64,000 nt of DNA from Anthopleura xanthogrammica (Eukaryota; Cnidaria; Anthozoa; Actiniaria; Actiniidae), in NCBI GenBank assembly GCA_964019055.1, contig OZ025217.1, forward strand, positions 7,561,966 to 7,625,965, in the 5' to 3' direction. Of the stretch, positions 35,341 through 45,239 are shown one piece after another; positions within the stretch are counted from its first letter, which is position 1, and every line of letters starts with the position of its first letter. The notes beneath the pieces are model-generated. The model had not been told where the DNA came from, made no database searches, and saw only the letters and a program-made list of their open reading frames with translations. Made by a program: the position numbers and the translations under genes.

Positions 35341-38150
35341 CGCGCATGCGCAGCTACAAAGATAAGCACTTTACGATTTTGGAATTTGCCAATTTTGATC
35401 ACGGAAATGGATTGCTGGCACGATTCTACCTATACCTGGTCACGTTTATCTTGTGAAAATTCGGCAGTCTTCCCCTAGTTTTGGTGCCCGCGCATGCGCA
35501 GCTACAAAATTAAGCACTTTACGATTTTGGAATTTCTCAATTTTGATCGCGGAAATGGATTACTGGCACGATTCCACCCATACATGGTCACGTTTATCTT
35601 GTGAAAATTCGGCAGTCTTCCCCTAGTTCTGGTGCCCGCGCATGCGCAGCTACAAAGATAGGCACTTTACGATTTTGGAATTTCCCAATTTTGATTACGG
35701 AAATTAATTACTGGCACGATTCCACCCATACATGGTCACGTTTATCTTGTGAAAATTCAGCAGTCTTCCTCTAGTTTTGGTGCCCGCGCATGCGCAGCTA
35801 CAAAGAAAGGCACTTTACGATTTTGGAATTTGCCAATTTTGATCACGGAAATGGATTGCTGGCACGATTCTACGTATACCTGGTCACGTTTATCTTGTGA
35901 AAATTCGGCAGTCTTCCCCTAGTTTTGGTGCCCGCGCATGCGCAGCTACAAAGATAGGCACTTTACGATTTTGGAATTTCCCAATTTTGAGCACGGAAAT
36001 TAATTACTGGCACGATTCCACCCATACATGGTCACGTTTATCTTGTGAAAATTCAGCATTCTTCCTCTAGTTTTGGTGCCCGCGCATGCGCAGCTACAAA
36101 GATAGGCACTTTACGATTTTGGAATTTGCCAATTTTGATCACGGAAATTGATTGCTGGCACGATTCTACGTATACCTGGTCACGTTTATCTTGTGAAAAT
36201 TCGGCAGTCTTCCCCTAGTTTTGGTGCCCGCGCATGCGCAGCTACAAAGATAAGCACTTTACGATTTTGGAATTTGCCAATTTTGATCACGGAAATGGAT
36301 TGCTGGCACGATTCTACCTATACCTGGTCACGTTTATCTTGTGAAAATTCGGCAGTCTTCCCCTAGTTTTCGTGCCCGCGCATGCGCAGCTACAAAATTA
36401 AGCACTTTACGATTTTGGAATTTCTCAATTTTGATCGCGGAAATGGATTACTGGCACGATTCCACCCATACATGGTCACGTTTATCTTGTGAAAATTCGG
36501 CAGTCTTCCCCTAGTTCTGGTGCCCGCGCATGCGCAGCTACAAAGATAGGCACTTTACGATTTTGGAATTTCCCAATTTTGATTACGGAAATTAATTACT
36601 GGCACGATTCCACCCATACATGGTCACGTTTATCTTGTGAAAATTCAGCAGTCTTCCTCTAGTTTTGGTGCCCGCGCATGCGCAGCTACAAAGAAAGGCA
36701 CTTTACGATTTTGGAATTTGCCAATTTTGATCACGGAAATGGATTGCTGGCACGATTCTACGTATACCTGGTCACGTTTATCTTGTGAAAATTCGGCAGT
36801 CTTCCCCTAGTTTTGGTGCCCGCGCATGCGCAGCTACAAAGATAGGCACTTTACGATTTTGGAATTTCCCAATTTTGAGCACGGAAATTAATTACTGGCA
36901 CGATTCCACCCATACATGGTCACGTTTATCTTGTGAAAATTCAGCATTCTTCCTCTAGTTTTGGTGCCCGCGCATGCGCAGCTACAAAGATAGGCACTTT
37001 ACGATTTTGGAATTTGCCAATTTTGATCACGGAAATTGATTGCTGGCACGATTCTACGTATACCTGGTCACGTTTATCTTGTGAAAATTCGGCAGTCTTC
37101 CCCTAGTTTTGGTGCCCTCGCATGCGCAGCTAAAAAGATAGGCACTTTACGATTTTGGAATTTCTCAATTTTGATCACGGAAATGGATTACTGGCATGAT
37201 TCTACCTATACCTGGTCACGTTTATCCTGTGAAAATTTGGCAGTCTTCCCCTAGTTTTGGTGCCCGCGCATGCGCAGCTACAAAATTAAGCACTTTACGA
37301 TTTTGGAATTTCTCAATTTTGATCGCGGAAATGGATTACTGGCACGATTCCACCCATACATGGTCACGTTTATCTTGTGAAAATTCGGCAGTCTTCCCCT
37401 AGTTCTGGTGCCCGCGCATGCGCAGCTACAAAGATAGGCACTTTACGATTTTGGAATTTCCCAATTTTGATTACGGAAATTAATTACTGGCACGATTCCA
37501 CCCATACATGGTCACGTTTATCTTGTGAAAATTCAGCAGTCTTCCTCTAGTTTTGGTGCCCGCGCATGCGCAGCTACAAAGAAAGGCACTTTACGATTTT
37601 GGAATTTGCCAATTTTGATCACGGAAATGGATTGCTGGCACGATTCTACGTATACCTGGTCACGTTTATCTTGTGAAAATTCGGCAGTCTTCCCCTAGTT
37701 TTGGTGCCCGCACATGTGCAGCTACAAAGATAGGCACTTTACGATTTTGGAATTTCCCAATTTTGAGCACGGAAATTAATTACTGGCACGATTCCACCCA
37801 TACATGGTCACGTTTATCTTGTGAAAATTCAGCAGTCTTCCTCTAGTTTTGGTGCCCGCGCATGCGCAGCTACAAAGATAGGCACTTTACGATTTTGGAA
37901 TTTGCCAATTTTGATCACGGAAATTGATTGCTGGCACGATTCTACGTATACCTGGTCACGTTTATCTTGTGAAAATTCGGCAGTCTTCCCCTAGTTTTGG
38001 TGCCCTCGCATGCGCAGCTAAAAAGATAGGCACTTTACGATTTTGGAATTTCTCAATTTTGATCACGGAAATGGATTACTGGCATGATTCTACCTATACC
38101 TGGTCACGTTTATCTTGTGAAAATTTGGCAGTCTTCCCCTAGTTTTGGTG
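35340..38150 (+). repeat. 888-bp (6-mer) HOR, about three copies
   Basis: AAAATTAAGCAC recurs with its TAAG at 35511, 36399 and 37287, steps of 888 and 888. The GAAATTGATTGCTGG / CTACGTATACCTGG monomer recurs at 36148, 37036 and 37924 with the same step. TTCTGGTGCCC, TTTCCCAATTTTGATTACGG, AGAAAGGCAC and TTTCCCAATTTTGAGCACGG follow in order. The sixth monomer differs: GATAAGCAC with TTTGCC after the first unit, and GCCCTCGCATGCGCAGCTAAAAAG with TTTCTC after the later ones. Confidence 0.88.
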
Positions 38151-40166
38151 CCCGCGTATGCGCAGCTACAAGAAGAGGCACTTTACGATTTTGGAATTTG
38201 CCAATTATGATCACGGAAATGGATTGTTGGCACGATTCTACCTATACATGGTCACGTTTATCTTGTGAAAATTCGGCAGTCTTCCCCTAGTTTTGGTGCC
38301 CCCGCATGCGCAGCTACAAAGTTAGGCACTTTAGGATTTTGGAATTTCTCAATTTTGATCACGGAAATGGATTACTGGCACGATTCCACCCATACATGGT
38401 CACGTTTATCTTGTGAAAATTCGGCAGTCTTCCCCTAGTTTTGGTGCCCGTGCAGCGCAGCTACAAGGAGAGGCACTTTACGATTTTGGAATTTGCCAAT
38501 TTTGATCACGGAAATGGATTGCTGGCACGTTTCTACCTATACATGGTCACGTTTATCTTGTGAAAATTCGGCAGTCTTCCCCTAGTTTTGGTGCCCTTGC
38601 ATGCGCAGCTACAAGGAGAGGCACTTTACGATTTTGGAATTTGCCAATTTTGATCACGGAAATGGATTGCTGGCACGTTTCTACCTATACATGTTTACGT
38701 TTATCTTGTGAAAATTCGGCAGTCTTCCCCTAGTTTTGGTGCCCGCGCATGCGCAGCTACAAAGTTAGGCACTTTAGGATTTTGGAATTTCCCAATTTTG
38801 ATCGCGGAAATGGATTACTGGCACGATTCCACCCATACATGGTCACGTTTATCTTGTGAAAATTTGGCAGTCTTCCCCTAGTTTTGGTGCCCGCGCATGC
38901 GCAGCTAAACAGATAGGCATTTTCCGATTTTCGAATTTGCCAATTTTGATCACGGAAATGGATTGCTGGCACGATTCCACCCATACATGGTCACGTTTAT
39001 CTTGTGAAAATTCGGCAGTCTTCCCCTAGTTTTGGTGACCGCGCATGCGCAGCTACAAAGATAGGCATTTTACGATTTTGGAATTTGTCAATTTTGATCT
39101 CGGAAATGGATTGCTGGCACGATTCTACCTATACATGGTCACGTTTATCTTGTGAACATTCGGCAGTCTTCCCCAAGTTTTGGTGCCCGCGCATGCGCAG
39201 CTACAAAGATAAGCACTTTACGATTTTGGAATTTCTCAATTTTTATCACGGAAATGGATTGCTGGCACGATTCTACCTATACATGGTCACGTTTATCTTG
39301 TGAAAATTCGGCAGTCTTCCCCTAGTTTTGGTGCCCGCGAATGCGCAGCTACAAAGAGAGGCACTTTACGATTTTGGAATTTGCCAATTTTGATCACGGA
39401 AATGGATTGCTGCCACGATTCTACCTATACATGGTCACGTTTATCTTGTGAAAATTCGGCAGTCTTCCCCTAGTTTTGGTGCCCGCGAATGCGCAGCTAC
39501 AAAGAGAGGCACTTTACGATTTTGGAATTTGCCAATTTTGATCACGGAAATGGATTGCTGGCACGATTCTACCTATACCTGGTCACGTTTATCTTGTGAA
39601 AATTCGGCAGTCTTCCCCTAGTTTTGGTGCCCGCGCATGCGCAGCTACAAAATTAAGCACTTTACGATTTTGGAATTTCTCAATTTTGATCGCGGAAATG
39701 GATTACTGGCACGATTCCACCCATACATGGTCACGTTTATCTTGTGAAAATTCGGCAGTCTTCCCCTAGTTTTGGTGCCCCCGCATGCGCAGCTACAAAG
39801 ATAGGCACTTTACGATTTTGGAATTTCTCAATTTTGATCACGGAAATGGATTACTGCCACGATTCCACCCATACATGGTCACGTTTATGTTGTGAAAATT
39901 CGGCAGTCTTCCCCTAATTTTGGTGCCCGCGCATGCGCAGCTACAAAGATAGGCATTTTACGATTTTGGAATTTGCCAATTTTGATCACGGAAATGGATT
40001 GCTGGCACGATTCTACCTATACATGGTCACGTTTATCTTGTGAAAATTAGGCAGTCTTTCCCTAGTTTTGGTGCCCGCGTATGCGCAGCTACAAAGAGAG
40101 GCACTTTACGATTTTGGAATTTGCCAATTTTGATCACGGAAATGGATTGCTGGCACGATTCTGCCT
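38150..40166 (+). repeat. Irregular satellite B monomers left of the insertion
   Basis: About 13 to 14 monomers without a clear multi-kilobase HOR. Adjacent duplications are visible: GGCACGTTTCTACC at about 38525 and 38673, and the AGAGAGGCAC monomer preceded by GCCCGCGAATGCGC at about 39334 and 39482, each one monomer apart. A shortened palindrome region GCCCGTGCAGCGCAGC is at about 38446. The last monomer has CTGCCT at 40161-40166, where most have CTACCT, and is then interrupted. Confidence 0.85.
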
Positions 40167-40188
40167 CATTGCCAGAAATATGGGACAT
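40167..40188 (+). repeat. Left terminal inverted repeat of the 868-bp element
   Basis: Starts CATTGCCAGAAATAT and ends GGACAT. It matches the reverse complement of 41013-41034 at 21 of 22 positions; the mismatch is the sixteenth base (G here, T in the complement of the right end). Satellite B sequence ends immediately before it, at 40166. Confidence 0.9.
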
Positions 40189-41012
40189 GAGCCTGCTCAT
40201 CCATGCGCAATGATGCGTTTCAGCTTACAAAATAGCCGCCGAGTCTTATAGGAAATGTATGGGGAATATAGAGCTTCCTCTATTTACGGCGAATAGGGTT
40301 TTATTTACTCTGAGCTCCACATCGCGACAGACAACCCACCCTACAAGCTACTAAATAAGCGTAAAATGATCATTGAATCATGCGACATATTGGTTCCCGG
40401 ACTACTTGCCTTCGAAAGGCTTCGAAAGCTCTAGATTCCATACATCGTCTATAAATCTGGCCACACTTGACCCCAAAATCGTCTTATTTGAAGTCGAAAA
40501 AATTTAAAAGTAAAAGAGCTCCACCTCGATATCACCAAACGAGTGTTTAATAAATCCAAAACCGCTCAAAATAGACAGCATGCCTTCAAAATGTTGGTTC
40601 CCAAGAAGCTTGAAGTTAGGTTAAATTTTAAGCGATTCGACGCGTTGTTAGCTCGTAGTTTTCAGTTAAAAATGACAAGAAACCACAGAGAACTGCTCCA
40701 AACAGCTTCCAAACCCCCTAAATATCGCCATTTTGTTTTTACAAGCTCTTATTGACTGCTGAGATACAATAAGGAAGCTTAAAGTAACGATTTACGTTTG
40801 AAACTTGTTTCTTGTCCTTCATGGGCTTCCTGTGGTGAGGCTTATCAACAGAAAAATAATAGTTGTTCTTTTGATTGTCAAGTAACTATTTTTTGGTAAG
40901 AATTGTTTTACTAACATCATAGTTGAATATAAATATGTGCTTGGAAACCATGTAGTTATATTTTTCCTCTAGAAAACCACTTCATTTTCATTCATGCGTA
41001 ACACCGCTGACA
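40189..41012. other. Unique interior of the 868-bp element, no gene recognised
   Basis: About 824 bp with no similarity to either satellite that I can see. It holds a near-tandem pair of CTTCGAAAG words at about 40411-40428, two copies of TTGGTTCCC (near 40390 and 40593), and AT-rich stretches towards the right end. The 70-codon open frame at 40543-40755 is lysine- and arginine-rich but has no recognisable domain or neighbouring gene signals, so I do not call it. I see no tRNA-like A and B boxes that would make this a SINE, and no poly-A tail. Confidence 0.7.
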
Positions 41013-41034
41013 ATGTCCAATATTTCTGGCAATG
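41013..41034 (-). repeat. Right terminal inverted repeat of the 868-bp element
   Basis: Reads ATGTCC towards ATATTTCTGGCAATG and is the inverse of 40167-40188 with one mismatch. Satellite B resumes at TATACATGG (41035). Neighbouring uninterrupted monomers read CTGCCTATACATGG (41178) or CTACCTATACATGG, so the empty site is CCTATAC and a single T appears on both sides of the element. Confidence 0.9.
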
Positions 41035-41324
41035 TATACATGGTCACGTTTATCTTGTGAAAATTCGGTAGTCTTCCCCTAGTTTTGGTGCCCGCGCATG
41101 CGCAGCTACAAAGATAGGCATTTTACGATTTTGTAATTTGCCAATTTTGATCACGGAAATGGATTGCTGGCACGATTCTGCCTATACATGGTCACGTTTA
41201 TCTTGTGAAAATTCGGCAGTCTTCCCCTAGTTTTGGTGCCCGCGCTTGCGCAGCTACAAAGATAGGCACTTTACGATTTTGGAATTTCTCAATTTTGATC
41301 ACGGAAATGGATTACTGGCACGAT

Positions 41325-43096
41325 TCCACCCATACATGGTCACGTTTATCTTGTGAAAATTCGGCAGTCTTCCCCTAGTTTTGGTGCCCGCGGATGCGCA
41401 GCTACAAAGATAAGCACTTTACGATTTTAGAATTTCTCAATTTTGAAAGGAAATGGATTACTGGCACGATTCCACCCATACATGGTCACGTTTATCTTGT
41501 GAAAATTCGGCAGTCTTCCCCTAGTTTTGGTGCCCGCGCATGCGCAGCTACAAAGATAGGCATTTTAGGATTTTGGAATTTGCCAATTTTGATCACGGAA
41601 ATGGATTGCTGGCACGATTCTACCTATACATGGTCACGTTTATCTTGTGAAAATTCGGCAGTCTTTCCCTAGTTTTGGTGCCCGCGTATGCGCAGCTACA
41701 AAGAGAGGCACTTTACGATTTTGGAATTTGCCAATTTTGATCACGGAAATGGATTGCTGGCACGATTCTAACTATACATGTTCACGTTTATCTTGTGAAA
41801 ATTCGGCAGTCCTCCCCTAGTTTTGGTGGCCGCGCATGCGCAGCTACAAAGTTACGCACTTTAGGATTTTGGAATTTCTCAATTTTGATCACGGAAATGG
41901 ATTACTGGCACGATTCCACCCATACATGGTCACATTTATCTTGTGAAAATTCGGCAGTCTTCCACTAGTTTTGGTGCCCGGGCATGCGCAGCTACAAAGT
42001 TAGGCATTTTACGATTTTGGAGTTTGCCAATTTTGATCACGGAAATGGATTGCTGGCACGATTCTACCTATACATGGTCACGTTTATCTTGTGAAAATTC
42101 GGCAGTCTTCCCCTAGTTTTGGTGCCCGCGCATGCGCAGCTACAAAGTTAGGCATTTTACGATTTTGGAATTTGTCAATTTTGATCACGGAAATGCATTG
42201 CTGGCACGATTCCACCCATACATGGTCACGTTTATCTTGTGAAAATTCGGCAGTCTTCCCCTAGTTTTGGTGCCCGCGGATGCGCAGCTACAAAGATAAG
42301 CACTTTACGATTTTAGAATTTCTCAATTTTGAAAGGAAATGGATTACTGGCACGATTCCACCCATACATGGTCACGTTTATCTTGTGAAAATTCGGCAGT
42401 CTTCCCCTAGTTTTGGTGCCCGCGCATGCGCAGCTACAAAGATAGGCATTTTAGGATTTTGGAATTTGCCAATTTTGATCACGGAAATGGATTGCTGGCA
42501 CGATTCTACCTATACATGGTCACGTTTATCTTGTGAAAATTCGGCAGTCTTTCCCTAGTTTTGGTGCCCGCGTATGCGCAGCTACAAAGAGAGGCACTTT
42601 ACGATTTTGGAATTTGCCAATTTTGATCACGGAAATGGATTGCTGGCACGATTCTAACTATACATGTTCACGTTTATCTTGTGAAAATTCGGCAGTCCTC
42701 CCCTAGTTTTGGTGGCCGCGCATGCGCAGCTACAAAGTTACGCACTTTAGGATTTTGGAATTTCTCAATTTTGATCACGGAAATGGATTACTGGCACGAT
42801 TCCACCCATACATGGTCACATTTATCTTGTGAAAATTCGGCAGTCTTCCACTAGTTTTGGTGCCCGGGCATGCGCAGCTACAAAGTTAGGCATTTTACGA
42901 TTTTGGAGTTTGCCAATTTTGATCACGGAAATGGATTGCTGGCACGATTCTACCTATACATGGTCACGTTTATCTTGTGAAAATTCGGCAGTCTTCCCCT
43001 AGTTTTGGTGCCCGCGCATGCGCAGCTACAAAGTTAGGCATTTTACGATTTTGGAATTTGTCAATTTTGATCACGGAAATGCATTGCTGGCACGAT
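41325..43096 (+). repeat. 886-bp (6-mer) HOR, two tandem copies
   Basis: GCCCGCGGATGCGC occurs at about 41387 and 42273, and the two-base-short variant TTTTGAAAGGAAATGG at about 41441 and 42327, 886 bp apart (6 x 148 minus 2). TAACTATACATGTTCACG, GGCAGTCCTCCCC, GTGGCCGCGC, GCCCGGGCATGC and GGAGTTTGCC follow in both. The copies look nearly identical and differ where they end: CCACCCATAC in the first, CTACCTATAC in the second. Confidence 0.92.
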
Positions 43097-43749
43097 TCTA
43101 CCTATACATGGTCACGTTTATCTTGTGAAAATTCGGCAGTCTTCCCCTAGTTTTGGTGCCCGCGCATGCGCAGCTACAAAGATAGCCACTTTACGATTTT
43201 GGAATTTGCCAATTTCGATCACGGAAATGGATTGCTGGCACGATTCTACCTATACATGGTCACGTTTATCTTGTGAAAATTCGGCAGTCTTCCCCTAGTT
43301 TTGGTGCCTGCGCATGCGCAGCTACAAAGATAGGCACTTTGCGATTTTGGAATTTGCCAATTTTGATCACGGAAATGGATTGCTGGCACGATTCTACCTA
43401 TACATGGTCACGTTTATCTTGTGAAAATTCGGCAGTCTTCCCCTAGTTTTGGTGCCCGCGCATGCGCAGCTACAAAGATAGGCATTTTACGATTTTGTAA
43501 TTTGCCAATTTTGATCACGGAAATGGATTGCTGGCACGATTCTACCTATACATGGTCACGTTTATCTTGTGAAAATTCGGCAGTCTTCCCCTAGTTTTGG
43601 TGCCCGCGCATGTGCAGCTACAAAGATAAGCACTTTACGATTTTGGAATTTCTCAATTTTGATCACGGAAATGGATTACTGGCACGATTTCACCCATACA
43701 TGGTCACGTTTATCTTGTGAAAATTCGGCAGTCTTCCCCTAGTTTTGGT

Positions 43750-44660
43750 GCCCGCGCATGCGCAGCTACAAAGATAGGCATTTTACGATTTTGGAATTTG
43801 CCAATTTTGATCACGGAAATGGATTACTGGCACGATTCTACCTATACATGGTCACGATTATCTTGTGAAAATTCGGCAGTCTTCCCCTAGTTTTGGTGCC
43901 CGCGCATGCGCAGCTACAAAGTTAGGCACTTTGTGATTTTGGAATTTGCCAATTTTGATCACGGAAATGGATTGCTGGCAAGATTCTACCTATACATGGT
44001 CACGTTTATCTTGTGAAAATTCGGCAGTCTTCCCCTAGTTTTGGTGCCCGCGCATGCGCAGCTACAAAGATAGGCATTTTACGATTTTGTAATTTGCCAA
44101 TTTTGATCACCGAAATGGATTACTGGCACGATTCTACCTATACATGGTCACGTTTATCTTGTGAAAATTCGGCAGTCTTCCCCTAGTTTTGGTGCCCGCG
44201 CATGCGCAGCTACAAAGATAGGCATTTTACGATTTTGGAATTTGCCAATTTTGATCACGGAAATGGATTACTGGCACGATTCTACCTATACATGGTCACG
44301 ATTATCTTGTGAAAATTCGGCAGTCTTCCCCTAGTTTTGGTGCCCGCGCATGCGCAGCTACAAAGTTAGGCACTTTGTGATTTTGGAATTTGCCAATTTT
44401 GATCACGGAAATGGATTGCTGGCAAGATTCTACCTATACATGGTCACGTTTATCTTGTGAAAATTCGGCAGTCTTCCCCTAGTTTTGGTGCCCGCGCATG
44501 CGCAGCTACAAAGATAGGCATTTTACGATTTTGTAATTTGCCAATTTTGATCACCGAAATGGATTACTGGCACGATTCTACCTATACATGGTCACGTTTA
44601 TCTTGTGAAAATTCGGCAGTCTTCCCCTAGTTTTGGTGCCCGCGCATGCGCAGCTACAAA
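43750..44660 (+). repeat. 444-bp (3-mer) HOR, two tandem copies
   Basis: GGTCACGATTATC recurs at 43850 and 44294, and GGCACTTTGTGATTTTGG, GGCAAGATTC and GATCACCGAAATGG recur at the same 444-bp step. This is the shortest clean HOR in the right arm. Confidence 0.9.
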
Positions 44661-45239
44661 GATAGGCATTTTACGATTTAGGAATTTGCCAATTTTGATC
44701 CCGGAAATGGATTACTGGCACGATTTCACCCATACATGGTCACGTTTATCTTGTGAAAATTCGGCAGTCTTCCCCTAGTTTTGGTGCCCGCGCATGCGCA
44801 GCTACAAAGATAGGCATTTTACGATTTTGTAATTTGCCAATTTTGATCACGGAAATGGATTGCTGGCACGATTCTACCTATACATGGTCACGTTTATCTT
44901 GTGAAAATTCGGCAGTCTTACCCTAGTTTTGGTGCCCGCGCATGCGCAGCTACAAAGATAAGCACTTTACGATTTTGGAATTTCTCAATTTTGATCACGG
45001 AAATGGATTACTGGCACGATTTCACCCATACATGGTCACGTTTATCTTGTGAAAATTCGGCAGTCTTCCCCTAGTTTTGGTGCCCGCGCATGCGCAGCTA
45101 CAAAGATAGGCATTTTACGATTTTGGAATTTGCCAATTTTGATCACGGAAATGGATTGCTGGCACGATTCTACCTATACATGGTCACATTTATCTTGTGA
45201 AAATTCGGCAGTCTTCCCCTAGTTTTGGTGCCCGCGCAT

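Larger units (their letters stand above)
17326..40166 (+). repeat. Satellite B array, right arm part 1, ~154 monomers of 148 bp
   Basis: Head-to-tail monomers in the opposite orientation to the left arm, reading GATTTTGGAATTTGCC, TTTTGATCACGGAAATGG, GCTGGCACGATTCTACC, CATGGTCACGTTTATC, AAAATTCGGCAGTCTTCCCC and GCGCATGCGCAGCTAC. The two commonest alternatives are TTTGCC with TGCTGG and CTACCTATAC, and TTTCTC with TACTGG and CCACCCATAC. They tend to alternate, an underlying dimer on which longer HORs are built. From 17326 to about 19200 monomers are irregular with no exact HOR. Confidence 0.97.
40167..41034. mobile_element. 868-bp non-autonomous DNA transposon (MITE-like) inserted in satellite B
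   Basis: This is the only non-repetitive stretch in the window. It begins CATTGCCAGAAATAT and ends with the inverse, giving 22-bp terminal inverted repeats with one mismatch. It splits one satellite B monomer: the diagnostic C of GGCA is at 40102 on the left and 41119 on the right, 1017 bp apart, which is 148 + 869, one base more than the element. The interior is unique, AT-biased and has no transposase-like frame; the longest open frame is 70 codons (40543-40755) and resembles nothing I know. I cannot assign a superfamily. The expected TA, TTAA, 3-bp or 8-bp target duplications are not visible. Confidence 0.85.

Noticed and set aside
40543..40755. 70-codon frame inside the transposon as a gene
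   Set aside because: No recognisable domain, no transposase motif and no supporting signals; a frame this long is expected by chance in AT-biased sequence of this size.
40167..41034. The insertion as a SINE or retrogene
   Set aside because: It has precise terminal inverted repeats at both ends, no poly-A or short tandem tail and no long target duplication.
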